IMG/VR virus record: IMGVR_UViG_3300045125_000043
Coordinates: 1 to 45,473 of that record
Origin: a virus
DNA length: 45,473 bases
Reading direction: 5' to 3' (one strand)
Below are positions 17,262 to 28,210 of the stretch, in pieces. Both the position numbers and the translations under genes were made by a program. The notes beneath the pieces were generated by a model, which ran no database searches, was not told where the DNA came from, and saw only the letters and a program-made list of their open reading frames with translations. How positions within the stretch are numbered: the stretch's first letter is position 1; every line of letters begins with the position of its first letter.

Positions 17262-18562
17262 AGATAACCCCATTTCATATACATATTCTTTTCTTGTGTG
17301 CTAAGTGAAGAACCATCTGATTCTTTAACTGTATAGATACCATTTCTAAACAACTTGCTGTTATCAAATAACTTCCATACATCAGCAATTACAGTATCTT
17401 CTTCTTGAATATATTCTTCTAAATCACTAAATTTTTTCTTTAAACTTCTTGTGTGGTGTCATTACAATAACCGCATCAAATGATTTGTAGTTGATATATT
17501 CATCGTCTGTATTATATATGAATGGATCAATGGATACAGTCTCAACACCATTCTTTCTACAAACCTTCTTCATCTTAAATGAAAGAGAGTTACGGGTATC
17601 ATCACATTCTGCCTTGAATGTTAGACCAAGAATCAAAACTTTCTTTACAGTTGGTTTGACTTCCTTGACTCTATTGAATACATAATCAGGCATACCTTCA
17701 TTGATGATAAAGCTTGTATTGATAAGTTCTGGGAATGGTACATCAGACAATAGGAACTTTCCGTCCTTGAAAAAGACAAGGACCACCAACATTAGGTCCT
17801 GGTTTTGGTAATGCCATTCTATTATAGTCTTTATTTACTGCATCTGTAATGCGATGAATATCAACCTTTTGCTTATCAGCAATCATATAGAATTCATTGG
17901 CAAGAGCAAATGTCACATAACGATACATATTTGTAATCAGTTTACCAACTTCTGCTCCTCTTGGAAATAACCAGAAACATTCTTTTTCAAGGAATGCTTT
18001 GAAAGAAGTTCTCTGCAATCTTATATGATGTTTCAGAGAAAGCACCAATCAACTGAGGTAGATTCTTTGTTTCCTCAATACCATATGCTTGTGCTACTCG
18101 CTCAGGGCAGAAGGTAAGATAATAATCCTTACCTTCAATAAAGCCCTTAGTTCCAAATAGATCACGGATTAGTTCGGTTGTCCCAGGTGCTACTGTTGAC
18201 CTTAGAATAATAAGGGTTCCTGGCTCTATCCATTCAAATAATTCCAGTTCCACAAAGTCTAGAATATCGTCTAGTCTTGGATTACCTTCACTATCAACAG
18301 GTGTTCCAATCATAATTGCAACTACATCGCTTTCCTGAATTTTACTATAGTCTACAGTAAACTCAAGAGTTTTATTGTTGATTGCATTTGTATATGGTTT
18401 GTCTACCCCATGCTCAATGTATGGAATAAAACCTACATTCATTCTATCGCACAGTGGTAAATTAAGATCAATACCATATACTTTGTATCCAGAATTTGCA
18501 AGAATGACACTGAAGGGAAACCCAACATGTCCGCAAGCACCTATAACTGATACTGTTTTCAT
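17258..18562 (-). CDS. UDP-glucose/UDP-ManNAc dehydrogenase family enzyme (frameshifted)
   Basis: NAD-dependent oxidation of a UDP-sugar to the uronic acid. MKTVSVIGACGHVGFPFSVI has GxGxxG-like binding, followed by YGIDLN and VAIMIGTPVDSEGNPRLDDI. STVAPGTTELIRDLF precedes YYLTFCPERVAQ. Then AEVGKLITNMYRYVTFALAN, NVGGPCL (catalytic Cys region), KVLILGLTFKAECDDTRNS and FDAVIVMTP. The end after two indels is DNSKLFRNGIY with a tail to 17258. About 434 residues, complete for WecC/Ugd. Stop-start overlaps (ATGA) on both sides couple it to its neighbours. Confidence 0.92.
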
Positions 18563-19037
18563 AACATAGATTCCTTTACTTTTATAGGATAATCTGTACA
18601 AACACCAAAACTATTGATATATTTGCCTGCCTCAGTTAAATTTGGTAAGACAAATATAGAAAAGTATGGATTTGAGTATGCACTTTCTTTACTGTTGGGG
18701 TGGACCCAAATAGTACCATCCAACAATAAAATACAATCATCCTTATCATGATAAAAAGGTATTATATTACTCTTTGGAGAGATTGTCAGTACACTTTTGT
18801 AGTGTAGGAATAGTTTTACAATGAAGATATATTGTTCTTTTTTTCTGACCAATTATTGATTTTTTCAAAGTCAATAAGATAAGTCCCTTCATCATGGCCC
18901 AAATAAAACTTTTCAAACTCGTATCTAAGATCAATTTCAACATCAAATTTCTCTAAGGCCTTTTCAATTTGAATAATATCATTCTCATAAAATGTAGAAG
19001 GACCGTAAAGCAATCCTCTATGTGCGATTATTTTCAT
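18559..19037 (-). CDS. Glycerophosphodiester phosphodiesterase-like protein (frameshifted)
   Basis: MKIIAHRGLLYGPSTFYEND and VEIDLRYEFEKFYLGHDEG show the GDPD signature IAHRG...ENT...EIDl...lGHD. The second half, after a frame change, has CILLLDGTIWVHPNSKESAY and AGKYINSFGVCTDYP. GDPDs hydrolyse glycerophosphodiesters. In sugar loci such proteins may act on glycerol-phosphate decorations of polysaccharides. Only about 159 residues, shorter than typical enzymes. It overlaps the dehydrogenase start. Confidence 0.7.
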
Positions 19038-19058
19038 AATATGTTATTCCAAACTTTT

Positions 19059-19831
19059 TCAAGTTGCCCAAGGATACCAATTAATTTCTGGCATAGCTCT
19101 ATTCAGATTTTCAATAACAGGCTTACCATTATCTAATTCAACTCCCATTTATTTTTAAAATGATTCTGACTATGCTTTAGAGTTGGATTATTAGCATCTG
19201 TTGTTTGACCATTACATAACTTTCTTTCAAGTTCCCAATGTTGATTGTCATAGTTAGGATCAATAGTCTTTGATTGATATGTTGTAACTATATTATCCAT
19301 AACACCGCATGGGTTGTGATGAAATCCCCAATTATGTGTATCTTGTACACTAATCCTATCTCTATCATATTCCATGTATACACGCTTCACATACTCAGCA
19401 TCACCACAGTAACAACCGATATATCGCTCATCCCACCAACCAACTTTCTGTAGAACTTTCTTACGAATAAAATGGAATTGATCACCTGCTGGACCCCAAA
19501 TGAAATCATAATTTTCTTTTTCTTTTTGTGATCCATTCACCAAATGGAAAGGAGTGATATCTGTATCATCTTGAATTAAGATTGCTTCATCATCATCTGA
19601 ATTGAAAGCCTTCAATAAGATTGAATTCCAAGACTGAGCACACCAACTATTGCTTTCTTCACAGTTCAATGAATTAATTATAACATTATCAACATGTTCA
19701 GAATTTTCGTTGGAGAGTATGACCTCAGGGTGGTTACTAAAAATATTACATTTATAACCAAGATATCCAAAATGATGTACAAGCCTATTGAGGGCCTCTT
19801 TACGATTAAATGTTAAAATCCATATTTGCAT
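19059..19831 (-). CDS. Glycosyltransferase-like protein (GT-A fold)
   Basis: MQIWILTFNRKEALNRLVHH is a GT2-like N-terminus. EAILIQDDTDITPF contains an acidic DDTD cluster at the place of the DxD metal site. WWDERYIGCYCGDAEYVKRV resembles the acceptor-side motif (ED-like GDAEY). One indel near 19140 extends the C-terminus to EINWYPWAT. About 257 residues. It probably transfers one sugar in the cassette pathway. Donor and acceptor unknown. Confidence 0.75.
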
Positions 19832-19834
19832 TTA

Positions 19835-20440
19835 TCACCTATAAAATCTCAAATCTATTTCTGTATGATGTTCATGTTCGTAAGCAACTTCAACCTTAAA
19901 ATTACCAACTTCTTCTAAATATTTCTTCACATCTTCATAATAGTTGTCAACTTTATCATATATTGATATCTTGTATACACATTCACACACGCCTTCTCTT
20001 CACATCTGATATTCTATTACCCAAAGATTTAATACAATTAAAATCGCTCCCTTGTGCATCTATATGCAGATAATCTATATGAGATATATTCCAATTTTCC
20101 ATGAACGTGTCTAATCTTATAAAGTTAGGACATTATGGCTATAATCAAATTTCTTAAATTCAGTATACCTTGATAATACAGTATTTTGAAGTTCTGGATG
20201 GAAGTTATATAGACTTCCTACGCCTCTATCATTAACAAGGGACACATTAAAATTTTTGATTGAGTTTTCAACATCAACAGTGAATGGTAGGACCAATAAA
20301 TTATTTTGGTCCTTAAACTTTTCAGATAATTCGCAATAAAGAGGATATGATGGTTCAAATGCATACACAAAATTATCAGGGGAGAGAAAACTTTGTGTAT
20401 GTGTACCTCTGTTTGCACCAATTTCAAATATAATTGACAT
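19835..20440 (-). CDS. FkbM-family methyltransferase (frameshifted)
   Basis: MSIIFEIGANRGTHTQSFLS and YAFEPSYPLYCELSEKF give the SAM-binding FxIGAN.G and AFEP motifs. LVNDRGVGSLYNFHPELQ follows. After an indel it continues RLDTFMENWNISHIDYLHID then AQGSDFNCIKSLG (Dxx.G.E-type motif) and ends EIDLRFYR. FkbM enzymes O-methylate sugars or lipid-linked glycans. About 201 residues. The stop is followed within a few bases by the next start. Confidence 0.85.
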
Positions 20441-20443
20441 ATA

Positions 20444-21258
20444 TTACCTTTCTGCTTGAATGAATAACCAATCTTGTGCCCAATAAGGAGCGTGATAATG
20501 TCCGTTCAAGTTTGCATATAACTTATCTACGTTTGCAAATTGAAAATTGACGTTCTTGAAAATTGTTTCAAGGTCTGCTTTTAGTGTTGGCAAATCATTC
20601 TCATTAATTACCATGTCGGCATGACCATTTGTAGCTTTGGCATTCCAGAAATCAGAATCATATGATGCATGTTCAGTATCATGACTCCAAACACCTGCTT
20701 GTTGTGTTGGATGATATGCAACCTGAATTGACATAATACCACCCTTCTTTAGAATATTATGAATTCTCTAAAGATATTCATACGAATTGTCTTACATGGA
20801 ATATGCTGGATTGCAATTGTTGAATATGCATGTCATATGTTTCTTCGGTGCCGACCCAACATCAATATCCAGATGAAACATAGAAATCACTACCCGGAAA
20901 AAGTATCACGGGAGTAAGCAATTGCATATTCTGAGATATCAATACCATCAACTTTCTTAAACAACTTTCTTGCCCTGTTGACCATTCTACCAGGACCACA
21001 GCCAAAGTCAACTACAGTTGACTCATCAAAATTCTTTAATGGCTTTCCATCATTATAAAATAGATATTGTTCATATGGAAAGGCTCTATGCCATTCGTAG
21101 TTACCAACAATAGCTAAAGGGTGAATTAAATGGTTTATTCATAAACCTCTTTGCCATCTGAGCATAGGCAACCATTTCCTTTTTATAGTCTGGTGCACCA
21201 TCGTTATGGTATAAACATATCCATCAGCAACTTTGGCTGTTTTATTAAAATTCTTCAT
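20444..21258 (-). CDS. Class I SAM-dependent methyltransferase (frameshifted)
   Basis: Start MKNFNKTAKVADGY at 21258. After indels: PLAIVGNYEWHRAFPYEQYL, KPLKNFDESTVVDFGCGPGR (motif I), FKKVDGIDISEYAIAYS (motif II). After further breaks the frame 20444-20734 is intact: MSIQVAYHPTQQAGVWSHDT to HAPYWAQDWLFIQAER. FNNILKKGG-type sequence precedes it. About 271 residues. It probably methylates a sugar intermediate of the cassette. Confidence 0.75.
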
Positions 21259-21260
21259 TA

Positions 21261-22649
21261 TCAAAATTCTCCGTCATAGTTGTTTAAGAAATAGTTTAGG
21301 TCTTCAGGTGTACCAATACCCCACATTTTATTAATTTGTTTTACACTTAATCTTTCTTCCATCTTCAATTGCTTCATTAAAGACTGGACATACATAGAAT
21401 TCATTATTAACACGAATGTTCTTTTGAATCATTTGTTCTGCATACTTAACAAAATCTGATCCCTTCTTTCCAATAATAAATTCCAACAGTTGCATTATCT
21501 GAAATCAATCCTTTCTCTGCAACTTCCTCGAGACAAATCCATTATCATCTAATCTGGCATATGACCATTTTGGATGTGCAGATTTGAATGTCAAAATACC
21601 ACCATCAATAGAGTTCGGCACTAAATGCGTACATAACTTCATTTGAGTTCCATTCAACAAACTGGTCACTGTTTGCCATCACAAGGGGATTATCATTGTC
21701 AATATGTTCTTTAGCAGCCAATACCGTACATGCTGCACCTTCAGTCAATCCATCAACCTGAACAATTTTACATCCTGGGCAAATTAAATTTAACATGTGT
21801 TGTAGACTGTAACTTTTCATAGTGTGACTTCTGCACAATGAAGATATAGTTGGCCTCAATATTCAAGTTTTCAATAACCACCTGAATCATTGGTTTACCT
21901 TTAACATCAATCAAAGGTTTTGGAAATGTATATCCAGCAGATTCAAATCTTGATCCAGCACCAGCCATTGGAATGATTACATTCAATTTACTATCACGCC
22001 AAGGAACAGCCTTCTTTGCCTCTTTATTTTGATCAATCATCATCTCAATCTTACTCCAGGTTAAGTCATCAGGATTTTCTACAGGCAAAAGTCTAGCACC
22101 ACTATCAATGGCCCCTTGTCTTCTCAATGTGACTATCTTCAACAATAATGGTAGTTGACGGAATTGCATTCATTGTATTCATACAATTCCAATACATCTC
22201 AGGATATGGTTTGTTACGTTTCACGTCTTCATTACTCTGGTAGTAATCAATATAATCCATAATACCTAAACGTAGTAGAGTTGTCTTGACAGTATCTCTA
22301 ATACTATTAGATGCCAATTGCAATCTTAAAGTTTCTTGCTTTAAGGCTTGTGCACATTGAAATTAATTTTGGTGATTTTCTTAATATCGTTGATCAGAAT
22401 AATTGTTTTTTCTTTTCTTTACTCCAAACCTTATCATAAAGAGAAGCAGGTAATCCTTTTTGTTCCGATAATAATTTCATCTTAGCTTTTGTGGGTAGAC
22501 CATCGTATGTGCTAAGATGTTCTTCTACTGATAACATATTTTGGATCAATATCATTTAATGCATCATTTAATGCATGGTAGTGGAGTTCTCTGCTATCAA
22601 TTAAAACTCCATCTAGATCAAAAATAATTAACTTATTATATTCGCTCAT
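21261..22649 (-). CDS. HAD phosphatase - nucleotidyltransferase fusion (frameshifted)
   Basis: N-terminal HAD domain: LIIFDLDGVLIDSRELHYHA (motif I DxD), NSIRDTVKTTLLRLGIMDYI (motif II region), NKPYPEMYW (motif III Lys) and STTIIVEDSHIG (motif IV). After an indel a sugar-nucleotidyltransferase domain begins: KLNVIIPMAGAGSRFESAGY, FPKPLIDVKGKPMIQVVIEN, LVMANSDQFVEWN, ending with a WKKGSDFVKYAEQMIQKNIR-type tail and MWGIGTPEDLNYFLNNYDGE. About 462 residues. One chain would dephosphorylate a sugar phosphate and activate another with NTP, as in heptose or Kdo-type pathways. Substrates unknown. Confidence 0.85.
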
Positions 22650-23419
22650 TTACAAATAGTTCCTTCCAATTTCAAAACACAATCATCAGTCATTTGATAG
22701 ACTTTCCACTTTTTTGGCTTTTGTAAAGCAACCCAGCTATACGGATTAAATAAGAATCTTATATTATTGTCAATAAGATTCTCACCCAGATAATATCTTC
22801 GCCGTTTCACCCCCAACAATAACGCTCGTCAAACCTAAACTTTCTTAGTATGCCTGTTCTCACTAATATATAGCCACCACTAATATACTGGATGTGGGTT
22901 AACCCTTGTTCATCGTATGGTAAACCACATACCCATCTTGGTCCGTTTTCTCAGTAGGTGCAACAGACATAAGAGATTTAGCTAACTCAGGATATTTTTT
23001 GAGCACAATATCCATATACTTTTGATTTACTAGCCAATCACTATGTCGGTCCTTCCATATCTAGTTATTCTATTACATAATACTGACCAATCTGATTTTC
23101 TAATGTGTATCTTGAAGACCATCAAACCAACCCGGAGCCAACATATAATAATCATGCATTAGACAAAGTATATCATATGTTGCCTTATCTGCAAGAATAT
23201 TTTTCTTCTTTTGTTATCCATCCTTTTTCTGTGTTTCATCAAAAGGAATGTAAACCAGTTTACCATGACTAATCAAATCATTCTTATACTCACCAATAAT
23301 TAATATCTCATATGTGTACCAAAATGGTCTTGTATGTTGATACTATCAATTAATCTTTGTACAGTTTGAGTATCATAATTCTGACTAAGACAAATGCCAT
23401 ATGATATACCATTAATCAT
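22646..23419 (-). CDS. Family 2-like glycosyltransferase (frameshifted)
   Basis: MINGISYGICLSQNYDTQTV then QRLIDSINIQDHFG is a GT-A start. ADKATYDILCLMHDYYMLAP includes the acidic MHDYY site. KSDWSVLCNRITRYGRT and YISGGYILVRTGILRKFRFD then ERYCWG with a GEDIIW follow, the last being the GT2 ED motif. The end is CVLKLEGTICK. At least six frame breaks, so length (about 257) is approximate. Stop and start overlap the neighbours. Confidence 0.72.
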
Positions 23420-24361
23420 AGTAACTCCAAAAGTATTCTTCAATATCGTCTACAGTATCTTTAATTGTGTGGTTTGTCATAGCATAGTTATATGCATCAT
23501 TTACTCTTTTGTCAAATCTTTTATATGACTTGAGCATTTTCATTAACTCAGTCTCGTCTTTATAGATATTACCATAATATGACATATCATGAGCACCAGC
23601 AATATCTCTGGCAAACCAAGGCGTCTTATTCATCATGGTTTCAAGCAATACCAACCCAAACCCTTCTTCATACGAGTTCATGATATATGCATCAGCGTTT
23701 GCTATTGCAGACATCACATCATCTTTACTTGACCCGAAGAATGTTTTAACTCTATCAGAGTTCTTAGAATCTCACCTTCTCCATATCCATATAGATGAAG
23801 TTCGCCATCAATAGTTGAATTTTCAAATGCAGTCGCAAGAGGAACCATTGTCTTATGTGGATAGAATCCACCTGCTGATACAAAGATTGGTTTTCCGTTA
23901 CTTTTATTTTTAGGGAAGATTGTATTTTCTGAACTATACCATGTCTAATTCTTCTTGCCTTGTTCAGAAGATTTTTATTTTTAAGGAAGTCAATGTCGGC
24001 TGATGTAGAATATGTTATGAACCTATGATGTTTCAATCCATTCTTACACACATCACTATTGCTTGGCTTTATGATCATATACGCAACTGGCGAATGTTTA
24101 TTGATAGCAAAAGCATTGGCATGAATTATATTCTGAGAAATAACATCACCACCATGAACAACAATCAAATCCCATTTTTGATTTAGTATTGAGTTATAGT
24201 CGTTTGATACCTTGACACCATTTTGATCACCTTTATGTTCATGGGCCAAGACAGTAACATCGTGATTTCTTTTCAATGCTCTTCTGCCATATCTCTTACA
24301 TAATACTCAGACCCACCAGGAAAGGGAACATACCTGTGAACAACAAACAAAATTTTGACAT
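23412..24361 (-). CDS. Family 4-like glycosyltransferase, GT-B (frameshifted)
   Basis: MSKFCLLFTGMFPF then, after an indel, PGGSEYYVRDMAEEALKRNH and DVTVLAHEHKGDQNG form the N-terminal GT-B domain (GGSE for acceptor). WDLIVVHGGDVISQNIIHAN and VSAGGFYPHKTMVPLATAF follow. The donor domain has GELHLYGYGEGE, SAIANADAYIMNSYEEGFGL and VLLETMMNKTPWFARDIAGA, the classic E(x7)E retaining motif. About 316 residues. Its stop overlaps the start of the next gene. Confidence 0.85.
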
Positions 24362-24363
24362 AA

Positions 24364-25239
24364 TTATCCTTTATATACGAAAGTATCAAACCAATCAATG
24401 AGAGACTTTAGATTACAGTATTTGTTCGGAATATCATTTTCAAATGCTGGTTGAGATAACATATCAAGATACTTATTTTTATTACTATCTAGTTCTCTAA
24501 TCCTATCCCAAATCTCTGCAAAGTTTTTATGCTCAGTGACAATTGATGAATGCCTTTGTGTTGAAATCAACTTTCACTGTTGGGTTTCCCAATAGATAGG
24601 TATTGTATTAGCATAGAACGCATTCAATATTTTCTCAGTCACATAACCAGGATATGATCCATTCTCAAAAGCAATATTAAACTTCCTAGTCTTTAGGAAA
24701 TCAATTTTATGTTCTACACCTTGCCTTGGTAGTACATATCCTACATTGTTTAGATGTGGACCAGCAGAGTCAACTCTTTTTCTCTCATTAAGAAAATGGA
24801 AAAATTCGATTACGCATTTTGATTTGGATTTGATTGAACGAAAGAACAGAAGTCTTCTTCATATCATACTTTTTCCAAATCAATTTTTTTATTAATTAGA
24901 TGTAGCCAATTGTTAGTCCACTTTCATATGTGTACATCTTCATTTCTGGTACATATAGAGGTAGTCTATAGTGTTTTGGGCTATTCTCATGATCAAATGT
25001 AATCGCATGATCATATGTGAAATAATTTGGTCTAACATTCTTCCTGTATAGAATATCTTTTACACATCTTCCCAGTAAACTTATAATGACTCTCACCAAA
25101 GTTTGGATCACCAAAGATAAGATACTCCAGGATTTTGATCGTCCCGAATTACTTCATAGTACTGACCTAATACATCTGTAAAGAATTTTACTGCTGTACC
25201 AAAAGTATCTGAAAAACCAAGTATAAGTTTTTTTCTCAT
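24364..25239 (-). CDS. Fucosyltransferase-like glycosyltransferase, GT10 type (frameshifted)
   Basis: MRKKLILGFSDTFGTAVKFF and FGDPNFGESHYK begin the protein. NYFTYDHAITFDHENSPKHY then RLPLYVP is the GT10 N-terminal region. FNIAFENGSYPGYVTEKILN then AFYANTIPIYWGNP matches the strong alpha-1,3-fucosyltransferase motif (FENs..dYvTEK...a...vPIy.G). The last 68 codons are intact (HKNFAEIWDRIRELDSNKNK). About 292 residues. It predicts GDP-fucose or a related donor. Confidence 0.88.
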
Positions 25240-25832
25240 TTATAGAAAAACCAAGTTGAATTTGTTGACTTTAGAATAGGCCTTCTTGCTTTAGTCTCAT
25301 TCTGAAATTTGAGAATAGCCTTTCTAACTGATTCAAGGTTATAACAATTACCAGAGAAAATTCCGCTTGGCTTTACCTTTTCATAATACTTAACATATCC
25401 TTTAGAACAGAATCTTCTTGAATGATCGCCATCAATAAAGACAAAATCAAGGCTTTCTTTTGAAATTTATAAGAAGCCTTTTTAGGACTTCTTTCAATCA
25501 TTTCTATTCTACTTTCCCATTGGGATAGATTTTCTTGGCAATTTCTTCTTGTCTGTCTAAAATATCTTGTCGGATTACTCCTACCCAATCTGTATACTTT
25601 ATATGGATCAATTGTATAGAGCTCTTTACATTTGAACATTTTTCTAAAATGTAGTATGCACACTCTCACCACGGGCAGTTCCGATTTCGGCACCTACAAT
25701 ATTTTCACCAAGCCTTGAGATATATGGAGTGATGCCAAGAGTTGATGTGTATTCTAATGGCCAAGACAATTTACTTTTTAGTTCTTCAATTGTCATAAAA
25801 TCTGTATCATCAATAAAAATGTCTTCAATCAT
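25236..25832 (-). CDS. Class I methyltransferase (Methyltransf_24-like, frameshifted)
   Basis: LGENIVGAEIGTARGES is motif I (AEIGTxxG). NVKELYTIDPYKVY supplies the acidic ribose-binding Asp. After indels LDFVFIDGDHSRRF has the FIDGDH motif, followed by KVKPSGIF-type sequence and a C-terminus ending STNSTWFFYK. This layout fits the Methyltransf_24 family found in sugar and rhamnosyl O-methylation loci. About 198 residues. The TGA stop overlaps the fucosyltransferase ATG. Confidence 0.8.
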
Positions 25833-26738
25833 TATTCTTCCACTTACTCATAATATCTTTCCATTCTGAAACTCTATCGTATTGATGTACAATACAATAT
25901 GGCTCTCCGCTTTCTGTGCATACCAAACCGTCCTTCATAATACAGTCAGGACCAAGCATTTTCCCTTATATGTATCAATCAACTCCAGCGTTCTTTCATA
26001 AACTCTTGGCCGATACCACCACTACCTGATCTAATTGCATGTAAAGATGTTCCGGCATGACACACAAAAGAGTTCTGTTGTCTTTAACAGTGCAGCATCA
26101 CTCTTATATGCATCAAGTGACAAAAGAACATTCAATGCTGCTTGATCTGGACCACCACCACCAGGGATTACGTCTGATGTTCCACGGCATAGTAAAAAGA
26201 TATTGAGGAAAAGGTCAATAACAGATTGTGCCTTTCCTGCAATAACCCCAGCACAGTAAATAGGATTTTCTTTAAAATTTTCATAAATGGTTGGACCAAA
26301 ACTCATCTTAAGATTGTTTCTACCCCAAGGCTCATCTTCATACCTAAGATTTTCTGTACCAAGAATTAACTTTGAGTTTGGTACATTTTCACGAATCCAA
26401 TCTGAGGGATTCTTTTGAAAGATAACATCCTTAACATCTGTTGCTATGATATAGTCAACATTAGGAACATTCTTTAGGAAGAAATGTAAGTGAGCAAACC
26501 TTTCAACACAGATATTAAAGTTTGGTCTGTCATAAACGATGTTGCCATCATCATCTGTCTTCATACCAAAAATATATGTCAGCCCTTCTTCTTTAAGTGT
26601 GTTCAAAGTTTCAATTGACATATTATATGCTAATAGACCAATATCACCTTGGTATCCACTCTTTTTGATGGAGTTAAACCAAGGTTTGATTTGATCATAG
26701 TTGTAATCTGTTACTGCACCAATAATTAAGTCTTTCAT
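25825..26738 (-). CDS. Glycosyltransferase-like protein, DUF616-type
   Basis: MKDLIIGAVTDYNYDQIKPW, IYDRPNFN-type loop VYDRPNFNICVERFAHLHFF, VDYIIATDVKDVIFQKNPSD (acidic TDVKD as metal site), GTENLRYEDEPWG and IYCAGVIAGKAQSVIDLFLN. The C-terminal part GGGGPDQAALNVLLSLDAY is intact to about 26050. After one indel the tail reads IRSGSGGIGQEFMKERW and ends at 25825. The D(V/x)xD plus PDQ pattern is that of GT-A-like proteins. About 304 residues. Specificity unknown. Confidence 0.7.
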
Positions 26739-26740
26739 AT

Positions 26741-27471
26741 TTAATCCTTTACGTAAAAATCATCCCATTTAGAAAATTCTGTGAACTTTCTTTCATATCC
26801 ATTTTTTTGTTAATAAGTCAAATAGTTTTTGTCTGTTTTCAATATTGAAATTATGTTCAACAGTAATACATCTGATCTTATAATATGTATTGTCGGAGAA
26901 AAATGATTCTAGAATATCATACTCGCTGCCCTCTGTATCAATAGACAGATAGTCTACAATCTGTGGTGCATACTTCTCATTCAACATATCCAATAGTGAT
27001 ATTGTAGGAACCTTTACAATCTTGCCATTCCTTCTCTTTAGGGAATGCTCGTCGTCCTGACCATATCCAACTATTGTGGATAGATCGCTTTCATCGGTTA
27101 TGTTGAATTCAACATATTCATGTGACTTTTGTATATACACATTTATCAACAATCTGTGTATAATGCTGTCTATTCTTTACAAGTTCATCCAAAACATTTG
27201 GATTTGGTTCTGCTAAAATTCCAGTCCAGTAGTAATCTTTCTCTAGAAAATATGTATTGCTACCATCTATACCATTCGTCGCTCCAAACTCAACAAAGAA
27301 GCCATCATACTTAAATCCATTTTCATATAGAGCCCATATGTCTTGAAAATTCTGAGAGTTAGTATTATGGATATTACGAACACATTCACTAAAGAATTTG
27401 ATAACATCTGAGCTATCTTCTTTAGTGTTATGTTTAATATATGCTAGAATTTGGGCTAGTTCTTTTTCCAA
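26741..27471 (-). CDS. FkbM-family methyltransferase (second copy, frameshifted)
   Basis: Opens MEKELAQILAYIKHN from a TTG start nested inside the preceding gene. QNFQDIWALYENGFKYDGFF then VEFGATNGIDGSNTYFLEK is motif I, and GILAEPNPN gives the EPNP motif. After an indel VPTISLLDMLNEKYAPQIVD then YLSIDTEGSEYDILESFF is the DxEGxE motif of FkbM. End KWDDFYVKD. About 243 residues. It differs strongly from the other FkbM gene at 19835, so it likely acts on a different hydroxyl. Confidence 0.85.
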
Positions 27472-28195
27472 GGATATTCTCCACCATTTGCTTCTTTCAT
27501 AATATTATTATACCTATTAAAGATTTCTGTCATCACCTCCATATGCAGTATTCATATCAGGTAGACTATAATTGAGTGTGTGTAGACCAGTCGTATCATA
27601 GTTTGATTGATCCTTTACAATCATAAAGAACCTGCGATCACCACCCCAACCCCAATGCCATAGCTGGCTAACATGTATTAACCATTCTCTTTTAAAGCAA
27701 TATGATGATGTGTCAACAAGATATTGAGTATTTTGAGACCATGCAATTGGCCATCTACCAATAGCTTCACAACAATCATCAGCTAGATACTCATTATTAA
27801 TATAAACTTTTCTTAATGAGTGTGCAAAGTCCAAGTTCTTTTTTCGCACAAACTCACAAGACTTTCTACATGATTTTCATCCCACCAATTATCATCATCA
27901 AGGAATAGAATGTAATCATGATTCACAAGGTGTGGGTATGCAGCAAGGATTCTATGACCATAGAATCCATTACCACCTGTATTAAACGGTGTGATAGAAG
28001 TAACAAGATTTGATTTATTGGATAAAGAAAGTTTTGGTATTGCTTTTCCAAAGTAGTCATTACCATCAATAACAACAAGATGGGTTATATTTTTATAGGG
28101 TTTGACTAAGGACAGATTCACATGCCTTTAGTCAAACCATCTTTACCAATAGTAGGTGTGATAACACACACTGGCTTTTCAATTCGCAGTTTCAT
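27456..28195 (-). CDS. Family 2 glycosyltransferase (frameshifted)
   Basis: KPVCVITPTIGKDGLTKAC is the GT2 start. THLVVIDGNDYFGKAIPKL, then DYILFLDDDNWWDENHVESL (DDD metal site). After an indel NLDFAHSLRKVYINNEYLAD and LVDTSSYCFKREWLIHVSQL then WHWGWGGDRRFF (GGD acceptor motif) follow. End GGEYPWKKN. About 245 residues. First gene of the glycan cassette in transcription order. Its end overlaps the start of the FkbM gene. Confidence 0.88.
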
Positions 28196-28210
28196 AATAA
28201 ATCCTTTAGT

